A stretch of 64,000 bases of DNA, from NCBI GenBank assembly GCA_038030265.1, contig CM075939.1:38483253-38547252 (forward strand). The letters run 5' to 3'. The stretch's first letter is position 1, and each line of letters opens with the position of its first letter. Source of the stretch: Corythucha ciliata. Lineage: Eukaryota > Arthropoda > Insecta > Hemiptera > Tingidae. The notes under the pieces are model-generated. The model ran no database searches. It was not told the origin of the DNA and saw only the letters and a program-made list of their open reading frames with translations. This document shows, piece after piece, positions 1 through 11,200 of the stretch. Made by a program: the position numbers and the translations under genes.

Positions 1-930
1 TTGTTCTCTATTTTTACCTCAGAAATAGGTACGCCTGCGGTGCGGGAAAAAGAAAAGCGTGCTTTACACGTTTTTCACCGAAATTTAGATAAAATGCTCG
101 CACCGTCGACTTTTATCTAACTATGTCATTGAGCCCCTTAGTTAAATTCACAGGATTGCTATAGCTCAGGTGCCTATTTAAAATCCCTGTGATTGTGTAT
201 TTGTTAATTGCAGTACTGTACAAATAGATTAACCGATTTTCAGGAGGTTTGGAATTAAATCCCTTGATTTTCCTCTCCCTCAAAGAATAAAAATCGGGTA
301 AAAAATTACAATATAATTGCACTAATGTAGTCGTAATAAATAAAGGCGAAAACATGAAAAAAAAAAAGGAATACTTACCCCGAGTCGAGTTCATCTCTGG
401 AAAGTCTATATCGAGGGTCGTGAATCTAGAAGTGGGAGAAAAATGTGATGAATTGGCTTTTAACGTAGGTATTCGTTTTCCTATTCACCGAATGTTGCAT
501 TGTTATGATATTCGTAGTCATTCTTCCAAAAACCAAAGCCATTAGTGGGAACAGAACGCCGGCGATACCGGCCAATAGTGTACCCACGGTGACCATCGCT
601 ATGTCCCAATAATCCGTAAATTGGAGCTTAAAATCGTAAAATTCAAATTATTACTCGCCAAAAATATATTTCTCGCGTTTTTTCCGAAGATAACGGAAGG
701 GGCCGCCTTTTCATTATCGGCTTCGGGCAGACTTTAGCACCCTTGAGCCCATATATATCGTGTCTAATAAGCTGTTTGAAATAGAAATAGCTGTTTCGTA
801 AACAAGTAATTTCAACATCATTTTTTCCCTGCATGAGCTTTTATTTTACGTCGAAGTAAAACGATTGCGTCAGCTTTTAAAAAGACGATTATTCGGTATT
901 GTACGACTTTCTACCATTTCCTTAGTGCTA
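1..930. other. Intergenic stretch, no gene seen
   Basis: AT-rich sequence. The short open frames here have no recognisable motif, no splice-site support and no coding-like composition. I see no repeat array in this part. Confidence 0.6.
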
Positions 931-1128
931 TGCTCCGCGCCAAACTTTCAGAACTAAGTACAACCAAAATACTTTGTAACAAGTAACAACAACCCGGTTG
1001 TGTTACTTGCAGTAGAAGGTGTCAGTTGCTGATGAGGGGTCACATTTGTGCCCGAAATGCATTCGACGTATTAAAGGAGACTGCAAAGTATTTTGGTTTT
1101 ACTTAGTTCTGAAAGTTTGGCGCGGAGC
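931..1128. repeat. Foldback (hairpin) element
   Basis: Two arms of about 45 bp, at 931-976 and 1084-1128, are near-perfect inverted copies; each holds GCTCCGCGCCAAACTTTCAG or its complement. The loop contains a second small palindrome at about 979-1011. The 13-mer CCTTAGTGCTATG occurs just left of the first arm and again near 1162, so an insertion with imperfect ends is possible. A nonautonomous DNA transposon or snap-back MITE is the simplest reading. No coding capacity. Confidence 0.7.
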
Positions 1129-2882
1129 ATTCACAGAGGGACAACCGGTAAAAGGAGGTGGATTCCTTAGTGCTATGGCAGAAAAATGTGAATCTAATAA
1201 TTCCCAATATAAATTGTTGGTAATTTAGCCCCTCAAATCACTGAAAATTTACTCACCAGTTGTTTTACGATTCTTCCATAATGTATAGACTCGTCTTTTC
1301 TCCTGCGCAAGTGCTCGATTTAACCCAACAAATAACAACAAAAAATTTTTTTTGTCACTCTACTTACTCTTTGAGGAAGTATTTTTCTTTCAAAATATTG
1401 TTCAGGTATTGCTGGCCCTAAAGAAAAAGAAAATTCTGGAGCTTGGAAAACTTCGCTCTTACCCCCTCCCCTGTCCTATTTATTTAACGCACAGAACTCA
1501 CTTTAGCCGTCGCGTCGTACATCTTCGATAGGGTTTTTGTGCCAAGAACTCCCGTCCCTTTATCGGTTTTCTTCATGCCCCTAAACTTATGAGCGACGGC
1601 TAAACAAGAAGACCAGTCGCTGAATGCTCAGTCTGAAGAAGAAGAAGAAGAAGGCAAACAAAATAATAAGTTATCTTAATTAGCGTCTTCGTCTATAAGT
1701 GGGGGAAAATTATGGGACAATTATAATAATACAAGGCGTTTTCTTTTGTTAATTCGAAAAAATGAATACCGTCTCCCTTCATTCCCCTTGGCACGGTCAG
1801 CCTATAAAGACGTACTTTTTTTTGACGTTTTCGTCCCCTTCACACCTGGTGGTACACGTGAGAAATTTACGCGACAGGTCGACAGCTACAAATTATTACT
1901 TTAGCGCGCTTAATTAATGTTCCTCAGAATGACCTTTTACGTTTCAAACCGTATTTTGCCGATTAAAAAAAGATGCGTGGGAAGGGGGGGATAAAACGTA
2001 AATTTTCGTGTGATAAAAAACAGAATTTGGCTGTTGGTGCGGCCGCGGCTGTGGGGAAGAGGGTTTAAACTTACCTGGTCGAGTAACCAAAAGCGTTTAA
2101 ATTGAGTGTTCAACTGTAGCTGCAAAGGCATTGAAGCCTAATGTATTCGAGGCATAACCCACAAAATTTGAATAAAATTAATACGTTTTCGCATTTATCT
2201 ACTTATTGGTGAATTTTTTAGTGATTAGTTACCAATATTTAGGTCGGTTTTCAACACTCTTCATCAACGTGATTATTAGAAATACTCAGCAAGGAAAATG
2301 AAACGTGGGAACAAGGTCGTACCCACTGTAATAAATTTTGGATAGGTAAAGAATATGACACGACCTCAAGGAACACTGAAGTCTCAAATTCTCAATAAGC
2401 AAGCCTTGAGAGTTTGTCGCGCACTTTTCCCTCTCCCAACCCCTGTACAAAACGCAAGTCCCAGGTAATGGACGGCGCATGCAACAGATAACCTTATACA
2501 GGTGGCAAATGGGATGGAAATAGAACGGAGTTTTCATGGGCCCTACGGACTTTCACGAGGACACATCGGCCCCCCGTGATTGTCAACCCTATAAAGTCCA
2601 AAGAAAAGCCTTGATGTAAGCTGGTCTCGGTCGTGGACATGGAAATTCGGCCGTGACCAACGGCCCACGTCACATTTTTCGCCACTTTGAGGGGCGCTCG
2701 AACGGGTGTTTTGGTCGAAACCGGTTCCATTAATCAATGCAGGTTGGTCTGAGGGACACAAAAAACCGCGTCGTGCAATTCGAAAAATAAATTGAAGGAT
2801 TGGTTCAATGTAAAACCAAATTTTTCGTACCTGGGGCTCTTCAGAAACCAATTTTGCGGAGTTAACTTCCTAAAAGCCAACG
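1129..2882. other. Intergenic stretch, no gene seen
   Basis: Holds a short (GAA)n microsatellite at about 1635-1653 and otherwise unremarkable AT-rich DNA. The overlapping minus-strand open frames at 2286-2851 carry no recognisable domain and look like chance frames. Confidence 0.5.
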
Positions 2883-2884
2883 TA

Positions 2885-3412
2885 CAGGGTCCGGCAGTCA
2901 AACCTGACGGTTTTTGAAATGGGATAAATAAAAAAGTTGTTGAGATATTTTAATTATTATTTTTTTATTGTAAAGAGGAGAATTGGAAATTAACATTCAT
3001 AATAAAAAAGCACAAAAATAACTTATGTAGCAAAAATTATGTCACTTAAATGATGACTTGTCCCCTTGTGACTTTTATCTATGGGGGTACCTCAAGGGAA
3101 GAGTTTATGTTGACAGACCAAATAATTTGAACCAACTGAAGGAGAACATTCGGCGAGAAATTCGTGAGATCCCGCGCCAAACATTGGAGAGAGTCATGAC
3201 TAACTTCTCTTGGAGACTCGTACAGTGTAGAGAAAATGGTGGTCATCATTTAAGTGACATAATTTTTGCTACATAAGTTACTTTTGTGCTTTTTTATTAT
3301 GAATGTTAAATTTCCAATTCTCCTCTTCACAATAAAAAAAATAATTAAATATCTCAACAACTTTTTTATTTATCACATTTCAAAAACCGTCAGGTTTGAC
3401 TGCCGGACCCTG
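2885..3412 (+). mobile_element. Internally deleted mariner-like element with ~171-bp terminal inverted repeats
   Basis: The element is flanked by TA on both sides (2883-2884 and 3413-3414), the classic Tc1/mariner target duplication. It starts CAGGGTCCGGCAGTCAAACC and ends with the exact complement. The inverted repeats run 2885-3057 and 3242-3412, far longer than typical mariner ends. The 185-bp centre and right arm encode the C-terminal end of a mariner-type transposase. The right arm contains the last codons and stop, so the left arm is an antisense copy of the gene's 3' end. This suggests the 5' end was replaced by an inverted duplicate of the 3' end. Nonautonomous. Confidence 0.85.
3058..3276 (+). 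pseudogene. Mariner-type transposase, C-terminal remnant
   Basis: About 72 codons remain. The frame contains SPCDFYLWGYLKGRVYV, then RPNNLNQLKENIRREI, and ends HHLSDIIFAT. This matches the third-Asp and C-terminal region of insect mariner-like transposases, where the DFFLWGYLK-type motif carries a catalytic Asp. The N-terminal DNA-binding domain and the first two acidic residues are absent, so it cannot be active. The reading frame itself is unbroken, implying that deletion came before much point mutation. Confidence 0.85.
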
Positions 3413-3424
3413 TATTTCACACAT

Positions 3425-3560
3425 TTAAAACCAAAAATCCAAGGTTATTACTGGCTGATTTCAAAGAGCAAGTTTGCTGATCGTAAAAGCAAAATTTCGA
3501 AGGTTTGTCCCATTTAAAACCAATTTCGCGGGTTCGGCTCACTCGAAAAGCCATTTTGGA
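3425..3560 (+). repeat. Short block of 30-bp family 3 (GGATTTGGCTCTTTCAAAAC-like)
   Basis: Several degenerate units reading like 'aaacc-aatttcg-ggttcggctcactcgaaa' lie just right of the mariner element. The same family recurs at about 13.4-14.0, 30.8-31.0, 39.8-40.0, 48.6-49.3 and 56.9-57.1 kb. Confidence 0.5.
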
Positions 3561-3624
3561 AGTTCCGGCTTGTTAAAAATTGGAAATTCCGATCACTTGT
3601 CTCATTCACGTAGCCTGACCCATG

Positions 3625-4015
3625 GACTAAATCGTTTGTTTAGCGCCATTTCTAACCTTAATGTCATCTGTTTTCGTTTGTTAAACCAAAAGTTTCGTTT
3701 GCTTAGCCTTTTTTAAGCCCTTTAAACAACAAACAAACTTGGCTGAGGCTATTAAGTTCACGTTTCCATTGTGCAGCCATATTCTTATTTTGTTTGGCAT
3801 TTCGGAATCGCTTGCTCGTGGTTCGTGGTTGTTTCACGTAGGCAGTTATACGCGATCAACTTCACGCAACCCGCTCCCTTGGATCAAATCGATTGTTTTG
3901 CACCATTTCTAGTCTCAAAATCGCTTGTTTAGCCGGAGTTCCCGTTGTCTAGCTTTTGAAACGCTTTACAACAAACAAACTTGGGTGCGGCCAAGTTCTC
4001 GCTCGCCGTCCCACG
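3625..4015 (+). repeat. Two direct copies of the 'GTTTAGCGCCATTTCTA' interspersed repeat
   Basis: Copies at about 3625-3760 and 3885-4015 share the block TTGTTTAGCGCCATTTCTA, then CGTTTGTT runs, then ACAACAAACAAACTTG and a GCGGC motif. The same family forms the two arms of a foldback at 24.6-24.9 kb. Diverged; no open frame. Confidence 0.65.
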
Positions 4016-4017
4016 AA

Positions 4018-4064
4018 CACATATTATATTATATTATATAATATATAATATAATATATATACGC
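4018..4064. repeat. AT-only palindromic microsatellite
   Basis: A run of TATTATA/TATAATA units about 45 bp long can fold on itself. It sits between two transposon-like segments. Confidence 0.7.
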
Positions 4065-4184
4065 GATATTTTGTTTAGCGGCATACCCGGACGTAGAATC
4101 GTTTAGTTACACTTAGCAGTGGCGGATTCACAGGGTGGGTTCTAGGGGTTCAACACCCCCCCCCCCATAAGAATTTGTAGGTTT

Positions 4185-4975
4185 TAGAGCGTTTAATTGC
4201 GGCAAAAATTGAGAACAGGCTCTCATTTGCCACTTAAATAGGGGAAAATAGACCAATTCGAAGTACCTGAAGGCAACTTCGTGGACAACACAGACAAACT
4301 ACTCTAACCCAAAGTTTCTACAGGCTCTTAATCGGCGGGCAAAATTGAGACTGCGTTCTCATGTGCTATAATGTTGGGGTAAGTACGTGACAAAACGTTG
4401 GGGAAAACGATAATATTCGCGGCTGAAATAGCGAAAAAGCACTGATTCATAGTAAAAAGACTAAAATTATCACTAATTCAAGAAAAATGGAGAAAAACAC
4501 TGCATGCGACGATAATTGGGAAAAATGATCATTCGCATTTATAAAATTGAGAAAAAACATGCAGTCCATCGCTCAGCAGGCTCTTCCATTATTTAAAAAA
4601 ACGCCAATTCATGGCAACACCGGGACTGAAATTGAGAAAAATCGCTAATTCACGCTAAAATTTACAAAAAATACTTGATATATTCGCAGCTAAAACATAA
4701 AATCTGCCAATTCCCGCCTAAAATTGAAGTACATCGCTCATTCGCAACTAAAATGGAGAAAGGCGCAAATTCTCAAATCAATTTGAGAAAATGCTAATTT
4801 GCGGCTAAAATAATATATGTATAATCCACCACAAAATTAAGGAAATAATTCGCGACTAAAATTGAGAAATTATTCTAATTCACGGCAAAAGTAAAGAAAA
4901 AGCGCTCATGTGATGCTAAAATTAAGAAAAAAGCATGAATACATGTAATAAAACCTGCTTATTAACGGCTACTTG
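4185..4975 (-). repeat. 30-bp family 1 array, minus orientation
   Basis: Degenerate tandem units resemble CTAATTCGCGGCTAAAATTG followed by AGAAAAA. This is the complement of the plus-orientation core CAATTTTAGCCGCGAATTAG. Spacing is close to 30 bp with many small indels. No sustained reading frame. Confidence 0.85.
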
Positions 4976-4979
4976 AACA

Positions 4980-5400
4980 CTTGGACAACACTTTACTCAC
5001 TAGTGAGTAAAGTTGTTTTTTACTCATTCGTGGCCGAGCAAGAAATAATTGTTGCTCTTGTTTGACCGGCAGAGCGCAGCGGTGCCTCTGCTAGCAATAG
5101 GATTATCACCAGTTCCCGTAACTTTCACACTGACTCGCATTAGTGGTAGATAGTAGTCTTAATTTCTTTTAAAAAAGCATTAACACTTTTCCTTGTCAAA
5201 CTACTGTTTTTTATGAAGCGAGCTCCGCCGCGAGAAAAATAGCATGCACAACTCGTGATAAAAGTGAATTTACTTGCGAGTTGTAGTTTGAAATACAACG
5301 AGCAAGGAAATTCACATTTTACTCACTCGTGTACAATATTTTATTTCTTAATGAGAGATGCTGGCTTTTATCCTCGTTGCTTATTTTACAACCTAATCGG
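4980..5400. repeat. Foldback repeat related to the 29.7-30.8 kb element
   Basis: Contains inverted pairs around ACTTTACTCACTAGTGAGTA and a CACAACTCGTGATAAAAGTG motif closely similar to the element at 30.2 kb. It interrupts the 30-bp array. Confidence 0.5.
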
Positions 5401-5439
5401 TCCCATCTCTGTTTGAGGGGTTAGAGAACTGTTTTGTCC

Positions 5440-6350
5440 CAATACATAATTCGCGGCTAAAATGAGAAATATCGCTAATTCATGGCAGAAATATATAATT
5501 CATGTGAGGCTAAAATGGAGAAAAACGATTATATCAAAGATACATTGGACAATCCTGCTTGTTCACGGCTAAAACTGGCAGTGAGACAAACCACTAATTC
5601 CCGCCTGGAATTGAGATAAAGAGCACATTCGCTGATAAAATTTAGAAAATGTGATAATTTGCGGCTAATATATCAGAAAGCGCTCATTCGGAGCTAAAAT
5701 GGAGAAAAATGCTAATTCACAGATTTCGCGAAAATCCTCCAATCCGGAGCTGAATTAAATCAAGTAAATCGGCGATTTGCGGGTGAAATTAAGGAATAAT
5801 TTTACGGCTAAAGTTCATAATTCGTGGAAAATTTTGAGGAAATCCGCTAATTCTTGGCTAAAATTGCGGAAAAGTCGTAACTCGCGGCTAAAATGGACAT
5901 AAAACGATAATCCGCATGACTAAGAGTGAAGAAAAACGCGTAAATTGGGGGGGGGCGTTAACAGCTGAATACAAGGTTTAAACTGAGACAATCAGCTAAT
6001 TGCCGTCTAAAATATAGATAAAGAGCTCATTCGCTGCTAAAATTGAAAAAATTCGTGGCTAAAGTGGACGAGAGGCACTCAGCCGCTAGTGAAACGCAGA
6101 AAAACGGAGGATCGATGTGAGAAAACCCGCTTATTCACGTCTAAGCTTAAGCTTGAGGGAAGACGGCAATTCGATGCTAAAATTAAGAAGAAATTCGCGA
6201 CTAAAATTAATAAAAAGCGGTTAGATTGTGGCAAAATTGGAGACAAATCGCTAAATCATGGCTAAAATTAAGAAAACGCCAATTCGCGCTCCCTATAAAA
6301 ACAAGTTTGTGGCTAAAATTCAGAAAAAAAAAAGAAAGAATAAATCGGAT
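5440..6350 (-). repeat. 30-bp family 1 array, minus orientation
   Basis: Same degenerate unit and orientation as the block at 4.2-5.0 kb, resuming after the foldback. This suggests one array split by an insertion. Confidence 0.8.
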
Positions 6351-6559
6351 TTATAGTAGAACACCTCCCAGGATAAAATTCTAGATCCGCTACTGCTCGT
6401 CTTCAATGCCGAGTTGAGAAAAAGAAATTACCTACAAATTGCCAACGTAAAAGAGCCTCAATACTCCATCTCCAATTTGTTGTGAAGTTGCATCCAGAAA
6501 CCACAAATTAGCGGCTTTTTAAAAAAAGATTTTGGACTTGAGTTATAGCGGGTTCTTTT

Positions 6560-7250
6560 TGAGCTGCGAATGAGTGCCTTTTCTTTATTTTAAAGGAAAG
6601 AAGCAACGCACCCTTTTCACAATTTCAGCCGTGAAATACAGCGCTTTTTCTCAATTCGAGCTGCGATCAGCACTTTTCGCCAATTATAGCCGAGAATTAG
6701 CGCTTTTTATCAATTTTAGATGTGAGTTAGCATTTTTCTTCAATTCTTAGCCATATATGTGAATTAGGGCTTTTTCTTAATTTTGCCATGAAACGAGTTT
6801 TCTAAATTTTAGCTTCTTCTTGATCCTATAGCCGCAAATTAGCTCTTTTCTCAATGTTTGCTGCGAGTGAGCTATTTTTCTCCATTTCTGCCTTGAATGC
6901 GTGAATTTACTCAATTTTATCCGCGAATCAAGCATTCACGCTATGAATTAGAGCTTTATTGATATTTCAGCCGTTAGTGGTTTATCTCAATTTCGGCCGA
7001 AAATTAGCGTTTTCTCTCAATTTCTTTCTGAAGATGAAAGCGTTTTCGTATTTTTTGCCGTGATTTAGCTCTTTTCCCCGGTTCTAGCAGCGAATTAGCG
7101 TTTTTTTAATTTTTTTTGTCATAAATTAACGCTTTTGTCTTCTACAAGTCATAAAGTGTACTCCAGAAACAGCGAATTGACTACCGATTTGTACCGTCAA
7201 TTAGCGTTCTTCTTAGTTTTTAGCCGCGAATTAGCGCCCCGTCCCCCCAT
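6560..7250 (+). repeat. 30-bp family 1 array, plus orientation
   Basis: T-rich strand units with core CAATTTTAGCCGCGAATTAG. From one TTAGCG at about 6702 to the next TTAGCA is exactly 30 bases. The orientation is opposite to the array to its left. Confidence 0.85.
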
Positions 7251-8215
7251 TTAGCCAGAGTGATTTATTGAATTCCGTGTAATTGAACCAAAAACGTTTG
7301 ACTCCCGAATCGTATCTATCATTGAAAAAATAACACGTTGCTTTGGTACGGCTGAGTAGGCTTTAACCAGCACGACCAAAAAGAGTTGAAGGAAGGGTGT
7401 CTGGGACAGATTTTTTTCGCGAGGGAGACAGCGACGTTGGACGTTTTTTTATTCGTAATGGGGGGGGGGGCATTTTCCCCAACCCTGTTCCGATTTTCCT
7501 GACCGGTGATAAAATCGAAAATCCACGTCTTCCTCAGGAGCCTAGCTGTTTTACTTCCAAGGTTGAACTTTTCTGCCAAAAAACAAGACGGTCATTTAGG
7601 CCCATTTCCACCCACAAAATTGATCTTGTTTTTAAAGTTGATCGTGATTAGTTGCCAACCGGTTGCCAATAATGACCCATATGTATTCTGATATAAGTGT
7701 TTACATTGTAATGGTGATTACAATCTAACCACGGTTGATCGTGGTTTAAGAAGTTGCTGAAATCGGGCCTTAACGGTTTGTGTGATTTAAAAAGTAGCAG
7801 TTTGACCCTCGAAAATTCTCTACCCTGCTGTGGTGGAGGGGGTGCGGAAACCTTACCCAGAAATATTATTTTATATGACCCAAATAAACCACTCCTGGAA
7901 TGGCCTGAAAACCATCAATTTGGCATAAAAAACTGACAATTTAATAGGGAAATTCTCTTGTCTTGTAATTTGCCTCCTACTGGTTCTGTCGGGATAAGTT
8001 ACGAGTAACGGAAATTCGGATTATCATCAATGGTTATCAGGCAATCTCTGTTGCCTGACCCACGTATGAGTACCGAGCCTAGTGTTGAAAATACGGAAAA
8101 GTTGAATATGTAATTTTTTAATTTGTGAGGACACCACAAGGATGACGTTATCGTCAACACCCACGATGGCTGGCCGATTTTCATTCGATGGTGGTGGATT
8201 AGAAGATGAGACGTC
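7251..8215. other. Intergenic stretch, no gene seen
   Basis: Contains a G10 run near 7460 and AT-rich sequence. Open frames at 7.3-7.9 kb lack recognisable domains. The 3' UTR of the minus-strand gene ending at 8216 should begin here, but I see no clear poly(A) signal. Confidence 0.5.
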
Positions 8216-11200
8216 TCAAAATCTTGGAGACGGCGGGCAAACGACCTGTGGGTCACCCCAAGAGCTCATATATCTCAACAGCTCTTGCCCGTAGTCACCA
8301 AGCCCGAGTCGAGCGTACTCTTGTCGATTGTACTCCATCTCGTCGAGGAGTTCACGACCCGCGGGACCGTATGGGACCTGCTGTGGAACTGGAGCAGGTT
8401 GATTCCATTGGAGCCAGTCAAACGGCTCGTCCACCTCGTCAACGTCGGCGGCGCCCCCATCGTCGAACCAGTCGATAGCGCCTTCTGCACCGCCGTCGTC
8501 TTCGTAGGGAATGTCGTCGTCACACACGAATAACGGCTCTTCGTCTTCAATGTTAATGAGTGGAGAATGTCGACTCGGTGGCTGAGTTAAAGGTCTTCTT
8601 TCGCCCATTAACAAACGTTCAGCCTCCGGTATGCCAACAGTTCTCATTTCCCCTGTAAATACAACGATGTGAAAACTCCTCTACTCTAAAAATGGAAATC
8701 CATTGTACTTACGTAGAAGTCTAGTCTTTAAAGGACCCACAAGTTCATCAAACGGTTGGAGTTCGCGGACCTCGGGGCTCGGGAACGACAACTCAAACCG
8801 AGAAACTGGGGAGGCTCTGGACTGTGTTGCTTTTAATCGCTCGCGAATCTCGCGTCTTTCATTAAAAGAGAGAGAGAGAGAGAGAAATACAAACAGTATA
8901 CAAATTATTAGCTCAATTCGAGGAAACACTGTTTAGGGCATGGCAATTGTGGGAGTGGAAATAACAAAACACGTGAAAGCGTTCTGCTTTTAGTGCCCCC
9001 GGGTGTGGTCAACTGGTGCATCCCAGAGCAAATTGGAGCGGCCCAGTGACGATACGATGGCAAGAATTTGAAACTCGTCCCTTAAGCCAGGTTCACACCT
9101 ATCATGCACGCTTCCGATCCGACACCGATCATGCATGTCGGATCGGAGACTGTGGAAACCCTCGTAACGGTTAGACTATATTTGGGTTGGAAAGGCAATC
9201 TGAGAGGGCTGAGAAGCGTAATAGCCGTCAACTATTCGGTATTAACGCCTATTACGGTCTCCACACCTATCAAAAAATGCATGATCGGTGTCGGATCGGA
9301 AGCCTGCATGATAGGTGTGAACTGGGCTTTAATCTGCCGTTATAAGGTGTCTCAGAGGGCAGAATATTTTCAAAGTTCGACACCTCCTTCAAGAGGTGAT
9401 TTAAGCCACTTGAGCTAAGGTCGGAGAAAAAATAAATTTGGCTCACAAATATTTAGGAGTCCTCCATGTTGGCGCTTCCTGTTCTACCGCCGCCAAATCC
9501 TCGGTGTATTCTTCTCTGTAATAACCAAAATTGAGATGACCCGAGTTCTACTGAACAAAAAAGAGTTTCTAGTACCCTTCAGCTCTTGTCAGCTGGCGTG
9601 CCGGAGCTGGTCTTCGAGCGAACTCGTAGATAGGGTGTTGAGGCGTGAATAAATGCTTGGTTAACCGGTGTGGAGTGTTCAAACGCTGTGGCGACATCTC
9701 CAGATCCTCAGGCCCATATTCGCTAAAATTAAGTTGAAACATTCTCAACGAGAAGGCCATGGAATTTCTCTAGAAGACCTAACCGTGCTTTCGGCAAGCT
9801 TGGAAGAGGCCGTCTTATGTGATCCAAGTCGAATTCATGCAGACGAGGTGACTGGCCCATTCTCCTACATATTTGTTGACAATTTCACTGTTCTGAAAGG
9901 TCAAACGTTAGCGTTACCCCAATCGCGGTGATATGTGGTCTTCTTCCCTCGGCGTCGGCGGCTGTTGAACAGGCGCAGGCGTCTCTAAAACGCGACCTAA
10001 CCGTATTTCTTCATCGATGACCGGTTCACACGGTTGTTCTCTGGGTCTTGGCGCTGTTGGCGGCCGGTAACCGATTTGTAAGAATCTACGAAAAAAGTTG
10101 GATGTAGCGGTGGAGTGATTTGATGGTGGTTTATTAATGGGCAAACCTATCCTCCTCGTACGGTGGTGACTCGTACCATCTTGGCTCTGGGGTGACCCAA
10201 GGAATGTAATATTCTTCGGGCTCGGGCTCAGCGAGTTCTACTGGTGAGTATGAAACTACGCGTAACCCAATAAATTACTCACGATTTCCTTTAATTAGGT
10301 GATAATGGGGAGTAGGGTAGCTGTGAGCTTGACCCACAAACCGCGTACTACAAGAGTTTTTGAAGTACGCGGCCTGGATGCCCTCGCTTTACAACTATGA
10401 CAACAACATGTATGTCGCCACTTACGTGGTTCGTCTACGGGTGGGACGAGAATAGGACTTGGCGAGTGTCCCCATGAGAGCCTCCTTTCTACATCGTCGT
10501 CGTCATAATGTCTACGATAGAACATTTTCCGGGGCCTACTTTTGGGCGTCCTCTACAACAGCAACAAAAAACGGCGGGTAATCGGGTCAACGAGTGGTAA
10601 TATAAAATTGTGAGGTGCGGACGTAAATATACCCAGGGCGAAACCGGTCCCGCGATGGGTTGATACGGCGTACCCACGAAATCGTCGGGCTGTGGAGTCA
10701 CCCAGGGCATGCGAGGTGTCACCCACGGCACGGGTGGTGTGCCGGGTGTGGCCACTCTCGGTGATGGCTCGTAGGCATACACGCTGGCTGGAGTCTCCGG
10801 ACCGAATACACCGAGCTCTTCCAATTCAACGCCCGCGTCGTAGTCTATGGTTGGATCGTACTCAGGCTGAGGACATACGGGCATGTCTGGGTCGTAGTGG
10901 TAAACCTCTCTCACTCTGTCTCCCCATCTTTCTAGGAGGGAAAAAATTAAAATAGTGACTCGTAAAAACCCGCTCCGCTTTATTTCAATGTGGAAGATCA
11001 CAAACCTTTCATCATCCTATGCTGTCTATTCATCTGAGCGGCTTCCCTTCGCTGTTGAACAGCCGCTCTCCGCTCTTCACCCACCTCCCTCAACCATTCC
11101 TCGTAGGCCTCAAGACCTCCAAGCGGTGGAGGCGGATATCCAGGAGTGTATTCGAACCGGCGACCCGAAACATTCCGCAAGTTTTCAGGAGTGTATCTCG

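Larger units (their letters stand above)
4117..6395. mobile_element. Candidate nonautonomous DNA transposon carrying 30-bp arrays
   Basis: The left end reads CAGTGGCGGATTCACAGG and the right end is the complement of CAGTAGCGGATCTAG, so the ends form short inverted repeats of the type common on insect hAT-like elements. I could not find a matching target duplication, so one end may be wrong. Inside are two minus-orientation arrays of 30-bp family 1 and a foldback block at about 4980-5400. No transposase. Confidence 0.45.

Noticed and set aside
4185..7250. CRISPR-like array (regular ~30-bp repeats)
   Set aside because: Units are contiguous and degenerate with no unique spacers, orientation flips, and the genome is clearly animal.
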